64,000 nucleotides of DNA from Planococcus wigleyi (GTDB taxonomy: Bacteria > Bacillota > Bacilli > Bacillales_A > Planococcaceae). The translations under genes were made by a program, and so were the position numbers. Shown one piece after another: positions 34,452 through 43,380 of the stretch (position 1 is its first letter; each line of letters starts with the position of its first letter). The DNA lies in NCBI RefSeq assembly GCF_014836985.1, contig NZ_JACSPU010000002.1:62001-126000 (forward strand). Reading direction: 5' to 3'. A model generated the notes under the pieces. It was not told the DNA's origin, did not search any database, and saw nothing but the letters and a program-made list of their open reading frames with translations.

Positions 34452-35462
34452 ATGAAGCTGGTGGAACTGTATATCAGGGAAGTAACAAGAAGGCTGCCGG
34501 AAAAAAAGCGTGCTGAAGTTGAAGAAGAGCTGCGGACGATTATTGCGGAGAAGCTGCCGGTTGACTGCATGGAACAGGATGTGAAAAATATGCTTGCCGA
34601 ATTGGGCCATCCAGCAGTTTTGGCGAGCCGATATGCGGATCGGCCCATGTATTTGATCGGTCCAAGGTATTATGATCTTTATCTTCAGCTGTTGAAGCTT
34701 GTCTTGCCGATTGCCATCACTGTAACGACCATTGTCATTTTGATTGTCACGATTGTTTCAGGGGCAGGAGAGGAACCGGTCTTCACCATCATCGGAGAAT
34801 TGATTGGACGAATCATTTCCGGAATCATCAATGCAGTGGTTCAAGCGGTCTTCTGGCTGACACTGGTTTTGGCATTTGTGGAACGCGCAGAGCATTCGAA
34901 ATCGCAAAGGCCGTTGGGATTGAATTTTGAAGAATGGACACCGGATGACTTAAGGGAATTCCCAGAGCGTCCGCACATTTCCAAAGAAAAACGGATTCCC
35001 CGAAGCCAAATATTCGGCAGCCTGATTTGGACGGCTATTTGGACGACCGTTTATTTTAATGCAGATAAGCTGCTTGGAATTTACCAGCAAGGGCGGCAAG
35101 GCGGACTGGAATTTACCACACCCATCTTCAATCAGGCTGTTCTTGTTTCCTATTGGCCCCTGATTATCCTGGTCGTCGTACTGGAAATCACTTTGGCAGT
35201 CTATCAATGGCGGGCTGTACAATGGACCAATAAACTGGCGCTGTTCAATGCTTTTGTCCAAACGACTTCCGTATTGGTATTTGTTCTGGTATTCACCAAT
35301 TCCAATTTAGTCAATGAAGCATTCCGCCAATGGCTTACTGATCTCTTTGGCGGGACGGCCTTCCTTACTTGGCTTATTGGCAGTATTTTAGTGGTGGTCA
35401 TCATTTCTTCTGCTATAGATGCCATTCAAGGCATCCGAAAAGCCAGGATCCGTTCCCGATAG
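34452..35462 (+). CDS. HAAS-domain membrane protein
   Basis: A 336-residue protein. An N-terminal HAAS domain (about 1-68: LYIREVTRRLPEKKRAEVEEELRT, then MLAELGHPAVLASRYADRP) is followed by about six transmembrane helices from residue 75 onward. HAAS domains usually pair with PadR-type regulators and are thought to act in signalling; no PadR gene is adjacent here. AAAAGGAGAGG precedes the ATG. The function is unknown. Confidence 0.8.
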   Translation: MKLVELYIREVTRRLPEKKRAEVEEELRTIIAEKLPVDCMEQDVKNMLAELGHPAVLASRYADRPMYLIGPRYYDLYLQLLKLVLPIAITVTTIVILIVTIVSGAGEEPVFTIIGELIGRIISGIINAVVQAVFWLTLVLAFVERAEHSKSQRPLGLNFEEWTPDDLREFPERPHISKEKRIPRSQIFGSLIWTAIWTTVYFNADKLLGIYQQGRQGGLEFTTPIFNQAVLVSYWPLIILVVVLEITLAVYQWRAVQWTNKLALFNAFVQTTSVLVFVLVFTNSNLVNEAFRQWLTDLFGGTAFLTWLIGSILVVVIISSAIDAIQGIRKARIRSR

Positions 35463-35505
35463 CAGTGGGCTGCACTGAATTCAACCACAAGGAAATCAAC
35501 GATGG

Positions 35506-35533
35506 CGCAGGGAACTTTTCCCTGCGTTTTTTT
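35506..35533 (+). terminator. Terminator after the HAAS gene
   Basis: A 9-bp stem (35506-35514 with 35518-35526), 3-nt loop, T7. Confidence 0.92.
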
Positions 35534-35572
35534 GATGGAACAACCAAGGACTTTAATAAAGACATAATGATT

Positions 35573-35587
35573 TTGTAAACGCATTCT
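35573..35587 (+). promoter_or_regulatory. Candidate cre site upstream of cstA
   Basis: TTGTAAACGCATTCT matches the consensus WTGNAANCGNWNNCW at every fixed position. A second GTAAACGC core occurs at 35624-35631. The site is about 190 bases before the cstA start, in an otherwise AT-rich stretch with no gene. Confidence 0.5.
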
Positions 35588-35777
35588 TTAATATACTATT
35601 CAATTCTTATGAAAATATTCCTAGTAAACGCCGATAAATAAGGGAATGTAAATTATTTTGATGAAAAATAGTTATTTTACAGTAAATTTGTTTTTTTCTA
35701 AATATTATGTTTATATATTTAAAAAACATGGTATCATAATTTATGCTTTTAACCACGACATCAGGAGGAACGTTCAT

Positions 35778-37214
35778 ATGATTACATTTTTTGCTGCTTT
35801 GGCATTACTTATTTTAGGATATGTTTTTTATTCGAAATTTATTGAGCGTGTTTTTGGCGTCGATGACAATACACCAACTCCGGCCTATGCCAAAACAGAC
35901 AAACTGGATTATATGCCAATGAGCTGGTGGAAAGGCAATCTGATCCAACTGTTGAATATCGCTGGCCTTGGTCCGATTTATGGAGCAGTTGCCGGAGCGT
36001 TATATGGTCCAGTCGCTTTTGTCTGGATTGTGCTTGGCTCTATTTTCGCAGGAGGCGTGCATGATTACTTTTCGGGCGTCATGTCCATGCGCCATGGCGG
36101 TGCCCAATTTCCGACATTGGTAGGGAAGTACCTGGGTAAGAACGCCAAAGTATTTATCAATGGCCTGTCTTTAGTTTTGATGCTGCTGGTGACTGCAGCG
36201 TTTACTGCAGGACCTGCCCAGTTAATTGCCCAAATTACGCCAATTAACTTTATGACTGCTTTAATCATCATTTTCTTCTACTTTATCCTGGCGACGATTT
36301 TGCCGATAAATAAAATAATTGGCCGTATTTACCCCCTGTTGGGCGCCATTTTATTGTTTATGGCGGTAGCTGTAGCGGTAGCATTGGTCTTCTCGGGAAA
36401 ACCGATGCCAAACTTGACATTTGCCAACCTGCATCCGGGTGATCTGCCGATTTGGCCATTGCTGATGGTGACCATTTCATGTGGCGCCATATCAGGATTT
36501 CACTCTACACAAAGCCCGATCATTGCACGCACGATGAAAAAAGAAACCGATGGCCGAAAGATTTTTTATGGTGCTATGATCATTGAGGGAGTTATCGCCT
36601 TAATATGGGCAGCAGCGGGCATGACATTCTTCAATGGTACGGAAGGCTTGGGAGCAGCGCTTGCTGCTGGAGGGCCATCAGGCGTTGTCAACGAAATCTC
36701 CATTTCCCTATTGGGTACGATGGGTGGACTGCTGGCGATTTTCGGTGTCATCATCCTGCCTGTAACGACTGGTGATACGGCGTTACGGTCTTCACGAATG
36801 ATCTTGACGGACATCCTTTCGAAATTTGTAAACATGGAAGGCAAAGTGAAGGTCCTGCTGGTGACGATTCCACTGGCGATTCCAACCTTCTATATGGCAA
36901 CAATCGATTATACTTTCTTGTGGAGATATGTCGGCTGGACGAATCAGCTGGTGGCGACATTCATGTTGTGGACAGCTGCAGTTTACCTGATGAAGAACTA
37001 TAAGTTCCACTGGGTGGCTGGAGTGCCTGCCATGTTCATGACCGCCGTAGTCTCTATGTATATCTTCTATGCACCGGAAGGCTTGAACATGGATTATCAA
37101 ATTTCCGCCATTATTGGCGCCTGCATCACTTTGGTGGTGTTGCTATGGTATGTGGCACAAATTATCAAATACAGAAGCTTGAAACAGCTAGAGGCGGATT
37201 ATCGCCCACTATAA
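35778..37214 (+). CDS. cstA: Carbon starvation protein CstA family transporter
   Basis: A 478-residue membrane protein with about 13-14 hydrophobic segments, of the CstA family (peptide or pyruvate uptake on carbon limitation). Family segments include AGLGPIYGAVAGALYGP, GGVHDYFSGVMSMRHGG, CGAISGFHSTQSPIIARTM and TTGDTALRSSRMILTD. It is the shorter form without the long C-terminal extension of E. coli CstA. The ATG at 35778 follows AGGAGG by 7-8 bases; an open frame up to 35658 is not family-like. The cre-like site upstream fits glucose repression. Confidence 0.92.
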   Translation: MITFFAALALLILGYVFYSKFIERVFGVDDNTPTPAYAKTDKLDYMPMSWWKGNLIQLLNIAGLGPIYGAVAGALYGPVAFVWIVLGSIFAGGVHDYFSGVMSMRHGGAQFPTLVGKYLGKNAKVFINGLSLVLMLLVTAAFTAGPAQLIAQITPINFMTALIIIFFYFILATILPINKIIGRIYPLLGAILLFMAVAVAVALVFSGKPMPNLTFANLHPGDLPIWPLLMVTISCGAISGFHSTQSPIIARTMKKETDGRKIFYGAMIIEGVIALIWAAAGMTFFNGTEGLGAALAAGGPSGVVNEISISLLGTMGGLLAIFGVIILPVTTGDTALRSSRMILTDILSKFVNMEGKVKVLLVTIPLAIPTFYMATIDYTFLWRYVGWTNQLVATFMLWTAAVYLMKNYKFHWVAGVPAMFMTAVVSMYIFYAPEGLNMDYQISAIIGACITLVVLLWYVAQIIKYRSLKQLEADYRPL

Positions 37215-37216
37215 CC

Positions 37217-37255
37217 AAAACTCCCACAGGGCCTGGCTCTGTGGGAGTTTTTCTG
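37217..37255 (+). terminator. Terminator of cstA
   Basis: A perfect 13-bp stem (37217-37229 with 37239-37251), 9-nt loop, then TTTC. Confidence 0.88.
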
Positions 37256-37340
37256 TCTATGAGGGAATCATGTGAACATAGAATTTATTTACAGTATAGT
37301 AAAATAAGAAGCATTTTTGATATTCAAGGAGGAGAAATGG

Positions 37341-38588
37341 ATGGTTGCATTGATAAAAGGACAAAAAGTGGATTTAACGAAAACACATCCACGCTTGAAG
37401 AATTTAAAGATTGGATTAGGATGGAATGTCAGCCAGACGGCTTCATCGATTGATTTGGATGCAGTGGCGTTGCTTGTGGATGCGGAAGGCAAAGTCGCTG
37501 GAAAAGAACATCTGGTCTACTACAATAACCTGTCGGACACAGCCTCTGCGGTCAAGCTTACAAACGATAATCAGACAGGAGCTGGGGATGGAGACGACGA
37601 ACAAATCACTGTTCAATTGGATAAAATTCCAGGCGGAATCAAGAAAATTGCCGTAGCGATCAGTATTTATGAAGGAAAGGCAAAAAAACAGGATTTTGGC
37701 CAGGTGGCAAATGCTTATGTCCGGATTGAAGACGCCGACAGCCAAAAAGAATTGTGCCGTTACGATTTGGGCAGGGACTTCAACCAGGACCTGACGTTAT
37801 TGACAGGAGAAGTGTATTTGCATAATGGAGAATGGAAGTTTTCCGCGATCGGCCAAAGCGTTTCCGGTGATCTTGGGGAACTGTGCAGGCAATTCAATCT
37901 GGAGCTGCCAGCGGAAGCATTCCTGAAAAAGGCTCAGGCTGTGAAAACAGAGACACCGAGCGCTAAATCTGCTCCGGTGAACTTAAAAAAAGTGGAGCTT
38001 AAAAAGACCGGCGACAAAATCAATTTGAACAAAACCGAATCGCCTTTAGGTGAAATAGTGGTTAATTTAAATTGGACGCAAAAAACGGGCGGAGGATTTT
38101 TGTCATCGGTTCTCAACGCCGGCAAATCAGTGGATTTGGATTTGGGCTGTCTGTTTGAGTTGGAGGATGGTTCCAAGGGTGCTGTCCAGGCGTTAGGCAA
38201 TGCTTTTGGAAACTTGAAGCAACAGCCCTATATCGCGCTTGACCATGACGATCGGACAGGTACGTCCAAAAGTGGAGAAAACCTTCGCATTAATGGAGAT
38301 CAGCTCAAGAAATTCAAACGTATACTGGTTTATGCTTTTATCTATGAAGGAGCGGCGAATTGGGCAGAAGTGGACGGGGTAGTGACTTTGAAGCAAAAAA
38401 ATGGCCCGGACGTCGAAGTCCGCTTGGATGAACACCGCAAAGGCAAGCGGATGTGCGCCATCGCTTTGATCGAAAATGAGAAAAACCAAACCTTGAGCGT
38501 CAAGAAAGTGGTCGAGTACTTTGCCGGCCACAGGGAAGTGGACAAAGCTTTTAATTGGGGCATGACCTGGAGCGCAGGATCTAAATAA
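37341..38588 (+). CDS. Two-domain TerA/TerD-family protein
   Basis: A 415-residue protein with two TerD-type stress domains. Domain 1 (about 1-180) has the calcium-binding-like patches SSIDLDAVALLVD and NQTGAGDGDDEQITVQLDKIP. A Lys-rich linker leads to domain 2 (about 215-415), with KSVDLDLGCLFELEDG and LDHDDRTG. The layout resembles TerA. Family members accompany tellurite resistance and envelope stress, but no TerB, TerC, TerE or TerF gene is adjacent. ATG 37341 is 7 bases after AAGGAGG; a second ATG 4 bases earlier is out of frame. Confidence 0.85.
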   Translation: MVALIKGQKVDLTKTHPRLKNLKIGLGWNVSQTASSIDLDAVALLVDAEGKVAGKEHLVYYNNLSDTASAVKLTNDNQTGAGDGDDEQITVQLDKIPGGIKKIAVAISIYEGKAKKQDFGQVANAYVRIEDADSQKELCRYDLGRDFNQDLTLLTGEVYLHNGEWKFSAIGQSVSGDLGELCRQFNLELPAEAFLKKAQAVKTETPSAKSAPVNLKKVELKKTGDKINLNKTESPLGEIVVNLNWTQKTGGGFLSSVLNAGKSVDLDLGCLFELEDGSKGAVQALGNAFGNLKQQPYIALDHDDRTGTSKSGENLRINGDQLKKFKRILVYAFIYEGAANWAEVDGVVTLKQKNGPDVEVRLDEHRKGKRMCAIALIENEKNQTLSVKKVVEYFAGHREVDKAFNWGMTWSAGSK

Positions 38589-38595
38589 AAAGGGG

Positions 38596-38630
38596 AAAAG
38601 AGCATGGAACCATTCCATGCTCTTTTGTTT
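38596..38630 (+). terminator. Terminator of the TerA/TerD gene
   Basis: A perfect 13-bp stem (38596-38608 with 38614-38626), 5-nt loop, then GTTTT. Confidence 0.86.
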
Positions 38631-38908
38631 TGGCCGAAATCGTTCTGATTTGTCGGACTGATCGCGGGTTAATTTAAATAATTGCTTGTTGAATCCTGCT
38701 GTAAAAAGATCAGTGAAACCTTGTTTAAACTCTCTGCTTGTCTTTCAGTCGGCCCGTTCCGTCAAAAGTGCCGTTTGCGGATGGTGGGATTTGTGATAGA
38801 CTGGCATTTCAACTTAAAATTAAAATTTTCAATTTAGTTTGAATAAATAATCCTTTTGAGTTCTTAAAGCTTGTTGCATAAGGAAATAAGAGATTTAAAC
38901 TTTCATTA

Positions 38909-38930
38909 AAGTGAATAAATATTCAACTTT
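38909..38930. promoter_or_regulatory. ARG-box-like palindrome upstream of proBA
   Basis: TGAAT-AAAT-ATTCA (38912-38925) matches the core of the ArgR/AhrC consensus TGAATwwwwATTCA exactly and is flanked by AAG/CTT symmetry. A weaker relative (TGAATAAATAATCC) lies 72 bases upstream, from 38840. The site centre is about 100 bases upstream of the proB transcription start predicted here. Confidence 0.5.
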
Positions 38931-38985
38931 GTTGCATATTTAGATTGAGGAAATGTATTTATAGAGGAAAAAACATTTTATAACA

Positions 38986-39014
38986 TTGACTTAAAATGCA
39001 AAACAGTGCATAAT
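38986..39014 (+). promoter_or_regulatory. proBA promoter
   Basis: TTGACT (38986-38991), a 17-base spacer and CATAAT (39009-39014). The predicted start near 39021 leaves a leader of about 115 bases. The remaining bases between the TerA/TerD terminator (38630) and this site are AT-rich and hold the ARG-box-like site but no gene. Confidence 0.72.
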
Positions 39015-39059
39015 AACTCTATTAAATAGATTCGGGAAAGAAATGTTGGAAACAATGTC

Positions 39060-39108
39060 ACGGAGGCAAGGTTCTTCCGTTTTTAGATGAAATGGAAGAA
39101 TTTTTTTT
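39060..39108 (+). terminator. Leader terminator (attenuator) in front of proB
   Basis: TTCTTCCGTTT (39072-39082) pairs with AAATGGAAGAA (39090-39100; one G-U pair), followed by T8, only 28 bases before the proB start. A competing helix ACGGA (39060-39064) with TCCGT (39076-39080) uses the same arm, so the two are mutually exclusive. No T-box sequence was seen. Confidence 0.62.
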
Positions 39109-39136
39109 ATTTATCAAAATCGGGTGGTGACTGCAC

Positions 39137-39907
39137 GTGGAGAAGAAAAGAATTGTTGTGAAGATTGGCAGCAGTTCATTGACAGATGAACGTGGCAAGC
39201 TGTCGATTGAAAAATTACGTGAGCACGTGGATGCGCTGGCTCGCTTAAAAGAATATGGGCACGAAGTCATTCTGATATCGTCGGGAGCAGTGGCGGCAGG
39301 GTGCACAAGCATGGGTTATTTATCGCGCCCTGATACGGTGGTCGATAAGCAATCAGCCGCCGCGGTCGGACAAAGCCTGTTGTTGCAGGCTTATGCTGAT
39401 GAATGCAAAAAACATGAGATCGTGGCAGCTCAGCTGCTGTTGACGAAAGATTTGTATAAAAATGCCAATGCGACCATTTCAAAATTACTGGAAAGAAACG
39501 TCATGCCGATTATCAATGAAAATGACTCTGTTTCTGTAAAAGAGCTGACATTTGGAGACAATGATATGCTGTCGGCATTGGTCAGCGGGCTTGTCCATGC
39601 GGACTTCCTAGTGATTCTGACAGATATTAACGGCATTTATCAAGACAACCCAAGAACCAACCCACAGGCTCAAAAATATCTCCATCTTCAGGAAATCCCC
39701 GATGAATTAATAGAAGCTACCTCCTCGGAAGGCTCTGAAGTCGGAACAGGGGGCATGAAGTCAAAAGTTGAAGCCGCAAGAACGGCTTTGGCTTTAGGCG
39801 TCCAAGTGTTCATCGGTTCCGGGACAGGCAGCGAAAAGTTAGTCGACATTTTCCAGGGCAGAGGCGACGGAACCTACATCGGTGTCAAAACAGAACTGAG
39901 TGTTTAA
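39137..39907 (+). CDS. proB: Glutamate 5-kinase, short form without PUA domain
   Basis: First step of proline synthesis: phosphorylates glutamate at the gamma-carboxyl. The 256 residues make a complete amino-acid kinase domain: [12 protein letters not shown] (ATP/phosphate loop), [30 protein letters not shown] and [13 protein letters not shown]. It ends at [12 protein letters not shown], where full-length ProB (about 365 residues) would continue into the PUA domain. The stop is clean and proA follows 29 bases later. Start is GTG at 39137 with a modest GGTGG site. Confidence 0.94.
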   Translation: MEKKRIVVKIGSSSLTDERGKLSIEKLREHVDALARLKEYGHEVILISSGAVAAGCTSMGYLSRPDTVVDKQSAAAVGQSLLLQAYADECKKHEIVAAQLLLTKDLYKNANATISKLLERNVMPIINENDSVSVKELTFGDNDMLSALVSGLVHADFLVILTDINGIYQDNPRTNPQAQKYLHLQEIPDELIEATSSEGSEVGTGGMKSKVEAARTALALGVQVFIGSGTGSEKLVDIFQGRGDGTYIGVKTELSV

Positions 39908-39936
39908 GCAAAGGGAAATCGAAAGGGGCATCAGGA

Positions 39937-41211
39937 ATGACCGAACTTCTACAGGAACAGCAAACTGAAAGCGAACTTCTCCAAAAGGCTAAGCAAGCGA
40001 AACAAGCTGCAGCCACATTGGCGAAATTGACGACCAAGCAAAAAAATAACGCCTTGCGTTTGATTTCAGCTCAATTGCTGGAAGAACAGGTCTATATCTT
40101 GGAAGAAAACAGCAAGGATGTTGAACAAGGACGCCAAAACAGAATGAGTGACTCCTTGGTCGACCGTCTTCAACTGGATCAATCCCGCTTGAAAGACATG
40201 GCGGATGCGCTGGTTCAATTGACAAAGCTGGCAGATCCCATAGGAGAAGTGCTGGAAAAATGGGAACGGCCAAACGGTTTGACGATGTCTAAAATCCGCG
40301 TGCCTTTGGGCGTTGTCGGAATGATTTATGAAGCGCGTCCGAATGTCACGGTTGATGCGTCCAGCTTATGTCTGAAAACCGGGAATTCTATCGTGCTGCG
40401 CGGCAGCTCCACAGCAATCCACTCCAATAAAGCCATTGTTGCCGTTATTCATCGGGCACTCCAGAAAAGTGAAGTTCCAGTCGAATCCGTGCAATTATTG
40501 GAAGATACGAGCAGAGAAGCAGCTTCCCATATGTTTAAATTGAATCAATACCTGGATGTCCTCATCCCGCGAGGCGGTGCAAAACTCATTCAGACGGTCG
40601 TCCAAAACTCCACGGTTCCCGTCTTGGAAACAGGTGCAGGAAACTGCCATATATATATTGATGAGACAGCGGATATAAAAATGGCGATTGAGATTGCGTT
40701 GAATGCCAAAACGCAGCGCCCTTCAGTGTGCAACTCCTGCGAAAGCATTTTGGTCCACAAAACTTGGGCAGACAAGCATTTAGCGGAGTTGTTTTCCGCT
40801 TTGCAGAACAAGCAGGTTGAAATCCATGGGGATGAGTCTATCCAACAACTCTCTCCTACGGTCATACCTGCAGAAAATGCAGATTGGGGAACGGAATACT
40901 TGGGTCTGGAAGTGGCAATGAAGACGGTCACTGGTGTGGATGAAGCGATTCAGCACATCAATACTTACGGAACCAAGCATTCTGAAGCGATCATTTCTTC
41001 CAATTCTGCAAATGTCGATCAATTCTTCATGGAAATTGATGCAGCAGCAGTCTACCATAACGCTTCTACGCGCTTCACAGACGGCTTTGAATTTGGGTTT
41101 GGCGCCGAGATTGGCATCAGTACACAAAAGCTTCATGCGCGGGGGCCTATGGGCTTGCCTGCATTAACTTCAACAAAATACATCATCCGCGGCAGCGGCC
41201 AGATAAAGTAA
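39937..41211 (+). CDS. proA: Gamma-glutamyl phosphate reductase
   Basis: Second step of proline synthesis: NADPH reduction of glutamyl-5-phosphate to glutamate-5-semialdehyde. The 424 residues are the family's normal length. Catalytic cysteine is in [18 protein letters not shown], preceded by [21 protein letters not shown] and [12 protein letters not shown]. It forms an operon with proB. The reductase ProC is not in the window. Confidence 0.97.
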   Translation: MTELLQEQQTESELLQKAKQAKQAAATLAKLTTKQKNNALRLISAQLLEEQVYILEENSKDVEQGRQNRMSDSLVDRLQLDQSRLKDMADALVQLTKLADPIGEVLEKWERPNGLTMSKIRVPLGVVGMIYEARPNVTVDASSLCLKTGNSIVLRGSSTAIHSNKAIVAVIHRALQKSEVPVESVQLLEDTSREAASHMFKLNQYLDVLIPRGGAKLIQTVVQNSTVPVLETGAGNCHIYIDETADIKMAIEIALNAKTQRPSVCNSCESILVHKTWADKHLAELFSALQNKQVEIHGDESIQQLSPTVIPAENADWGTEYLGLEVAMKTVTGVDEAIQHINTYGTKHSEAIISSNSANVDQFFMEIDAAAVYHNASTRFTDGFEFGFGAEIGISTQKLHARGPMGLPALTSTKYIIRGSGQIK

Positions 41212-41218
41212 ACTATAG

Positions 41219-41255
41219 AAAAAAGACCGGAGGCATTTGCTTCCGGTCTTTTTTG
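41219..41255. terminator. Terminator of proBA (bidirectional)
   Basis: An 11-13 bp stem (41221-41231 with 41242-41252, extendable through a G-U pair) flanked by A6 and T6, between proA and the convergent DUF4395 gene. Confidence 0.9.
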
Positions 41256-41257
41256 TG

Positions 41258-41671
41258 TCAGGCCTGTGCTTTTGTTCGGTTATGCTTCCACATCAGGTAA
41301 CGGTAGCGGACAGTGCAGCCGATGCAATAGCCCATCAATGCAACTCCTGCTGCAAGTATGACCATAATGCTGAAGGCATAAGCAGCCAGTTGGATGCCTA
41401 AAGAGAAGAAAAGGAGTGACAGCCCCAGGCAAATCGTTGCAATCCATTGATTGAACAATTGCTGGTCTTTGTCTTCCTGCTGGTAGCTCGCTGACGGCTT
41501 TTTCAGAAAGCGGCGGCTAAAGTGGATGACAGGATTTTTCTTGGTGATCAATGTATAGGCTCCAACCGCAAACGGCAACAGCAAAATGGCTGGATGGAAC
41601 AACAATGCTGCCAATACGGTGACGACGATGAAAGCTTGGTTTATTTGGACAAGGGGTTTGGGAATGGTCAT
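41258..41671 (-). CDS. DUF4395 membrane protein
   Basis: A 137-residue integral membrane protein with two hydrophobic hairpins. The DUF4395 pattern is visible: VQINQAFIVV at the start, NQWIATICLGLSLLFFSLG in the middle and the terminal GYCIGCTVRYRYL with its CxGC pair. In some bacteria such proteins sit beside thiol-redox genes, suggesting a role in disulfide chemistry, but none is adjacent here. The start follows GGAGGAG. Function unknown. Confidence 0.83.
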   Translation of the reverse strand: MTIPKPLVQINQAFIVVTVLAALLFHPAILLLPFAVGAYTLITKKNPVIHFSRRFLKKPSASYQQEDKDQQLFNQWIATICLGLSLLFFSLGIQLAAYAFSIMVILAAGVALMGYCIGCTVRYRYLMWKHNRTKAQA

Positions 41672-41763
41672 GAACTCTCCTCCTTCAATTAAAACTTATT
41701 ATACCTAGTAAATTACTAGGAACAAACCTAATTGCTCAGAAAGAGAGTCATTCGATTCGTTTT

Positions 41764-43122
41764 CTACATCAGCTGGGTAATGAACAATGTAGCCATGCCA
41801 AAATAGATCAATAAGGACAAGATGTCATTGATTGTCGTAATTAGCGGACCGGAAGCCACAGCCGGGTCAATATTGAATCGATAAAGAATCAAGGGAATGA
41901 TTGTTCCGGCTAAGGTCCCGATAATCAAAGTCATCAGTAGCGAACCGCCGACCACAATGCCCAGCACAAAATTGCCTTGCCATACATAAGCAATCAATAA
42001 AATGAGAACAGAGCAGATGGCTCCGATGATGATGCCGACCCATAATTCCCTGATGACCAGCTGGACGGTCTGTTTAAAATTCAGCTTCTGGGAAGCCAAT
42101 CCACGGACCACAACGGACAGCGACTGCGTACCCGTATTTCCGGTCATGCCGGCAATCATCGGCATAAAGAACGTCAGCGCTACAACAGTCTGAAGCGTTT
42201 CTTCGAATCGGCTGATGATGCCGCCGGAAAACAAGCCGATAAACAACAGGAGAATCAGCCAAGGCAGACGGCGATAAGCCGCAATCAAAGCAGGCGTATT
42301 AAAGTCGATTGACTTACCGGAAGCCGACAATTTTTCAATGTCTTCATTCGCTTCCTGCATGACGACATCGATGACATCGTCCACCGTGATGACCCCGGCA
42401 AGCGTATTGTCTTTTTCAACAATCGGCAACGTGACGAAATCATAGCGGCTGATCAATTGGGCGGCCTCTTCCTGGTCGGTCAGGACGTCGGCTTTGATGA
42501 CGCGGTTGTACATGACTTCTTCGATTTTGTCCTCAAGGTTTCCAAGAATCAAATCCTTATAAGAAAGAACGCCAAGCAGCTTTTTGTCTTCGTCCACTAC
42601 ATAGAGGTAGTTGAGGTATTCCGCTAATTCGGCAAATTGCTTGATCTTATCGATAGCTTGCCGAATCGTGTAATGCCGTGGAATCCATACATAGCGGTTA
42701 TTCATTAAGCGTCCCGCTGTTTCAGGTGGATACGTCATCGTATTGTGGACAAACCGGGAGTCGTCCTGATTGATCTGCGACAACAGCTCTTCAATGCGTT
42801 CCGGTTCCAAGTCGGCCAGCAACAAAGCCAAGTCGTCGTTGTCCATACGATCGAGGACCTTTGCCGATTTTTCTATACCCAGCTTATGAAGAATATCAAT
42901 TTGTTCATTTTTCGGAAGTTCCTGCATCAGTTCCGTCAGTTGGCGGATCGTCAAATAGAGGAGAAACTTATTGCGGTGTTTGTCCGGCAGATGCCGGTAC
43001 TGGATCGCCATATCATACGGCTGGAGCTCATCCAGGATGTCCTGGAATTCAATTATTTTTCCTTCTTTCATGGCCTTGATCAACGCCAATGTAATTTCGT
43101 CTTCAAGCAATGCTACAGTCAT
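41764..43122 (-). CDS. mgtE: Magnesium transporter MgtE
   Basis: A Mg2+ channel-like transporter of 452 residues. Order: the superhelical N domain (about 1-125), two CBS domains (about 130-255, with YLNYLYVVDEDKKLLGVLS and VEKDNTLAGVITVDDV), the plug helix, and five transmembrane helices (about 280-452) with FMPMIAGMTGNTGTQSLSVVVRGLA. The cytosolic domains gate the pore by Mg2+. I chose the ATG at 43122, 8 bases after AAGGAG; a GTG frame at 43131 overlaps that site. No M-box was seen upstream. Confidence 0.95.
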   Translation of the reverse strand: MTVALLEDEITLALIKAMKEGKIIEFQDILDELQPYDMAIQYRHLPDKHRNKFLLYLTIRQLTELMQELPKNEQIDILHKLGIEKSAKVLDRMDNDDLALLLADLEPERIEELLSQINQDDSRFVHNTMTYPPETAGRLMNNRYVWIPRHYTIRQAIDKIKQFAELAEYLNYLYVVDEDKKLLGVLSYKDLILGNLEDKIEEVMYNRVIKADVLTDQEEAAQLISRYDFVTLPIVEKDNTLAGVITVDDVIDVVMQEANEDIEKLSASGKSIDFNTPALIAAYRRLPWLILLLFIGLFSGGIISRFEETLQTVVALTFFMPMIAGMTGNTGTQSLSVVVRGLASQKLNFKQTVQLVIRELWVGIIIGAICSVLILLIAYVWQGNFVLGIVVGGSLLMTLIIGTLAGTIIPLILYRFNIDPAVASGPLITTINDILSLLIYFGMATLFITQLM

Positions 43123-43234
43123 GGGGCTCACTCCTTCTATGCGGAAAATCCAGAAACTCTATTGTTGATTATTGCCTTAAATGCATGATTTGAAAAGGGG
43201 AGAAAAAAAGATAGCAGAATTGAATTAATTGACA

Positions 43235-43240
43235 TATAAT
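43235..43240 (+). promoter_or_regulatory. -10 box of the riboswitch-controlled gene
   Basis: TATAAT at 43235-43240 would start transcription about 10 bases before the riboswitch. The -35 at 17 bases (TAGCAG) is weak. Confidence 0.5.
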
Positions 43241-43255
43241 AATGAAAATCTGAAA

Positions 43256-43332
43256 AGGCAAACTTCACCGAAAGGGAAGGACGCAAAGCCATGAGCCTAA
43301 CCGTTGAAAAATGCAAGGTTGTCAGGTTGCCT
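43256..43332 (+). promoter_or_regulatory. Cyclic-di-GMP-I (GEMM) riboswitch
   Basis: The aptamer is clear. P1 is AGGCAA (43256-43261) with TTGCCT (43327-43332). Conserved elements follow in order: GGCAAA, a GAAA tetraloop on P2 (ACCGAAAGGGA), GGACGCAAAGCC, GAGCCTAACC (tetraloop-receptor side) and GGTTGTCAGGTTGCC. By my alignment to the Vibrio Vc2 aptamer, the position that contacts the ligand (G20) is G, favouring c-di-GMP over cAMP-GMP. The 48 bases from the aptamer to the start hold a hairpin (TTCTG with CAGAA) ending just before GGGAGG, with no U-tract, so control may be on translation. Confidence 0.93.
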
Positions 43333-43380
43333 GGGTCTCGTTCTGTGAGCCACGGCCAGCAGAATGGGAGGAATAGAGAT

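Noticed and set aside
39021..39136. T-box leader for proBA
   Set aside because: The hallmark GGTGGNACCGCG-type sequence and specifier stem are absent, and the leader is too short.
43123..43234. Mg2+ M-box upstream of mgtE
   Set aside because: The divergent gap is too short and no M-box core is visible on the minus strand.
43291..43380. Upstream extension of the secreted glycosidase-like gene from ATG 43291
   Set aside because: The extension lies inside the c-di-GMP aptamer, and the signal peptide and SD site both point to ATG 43381.
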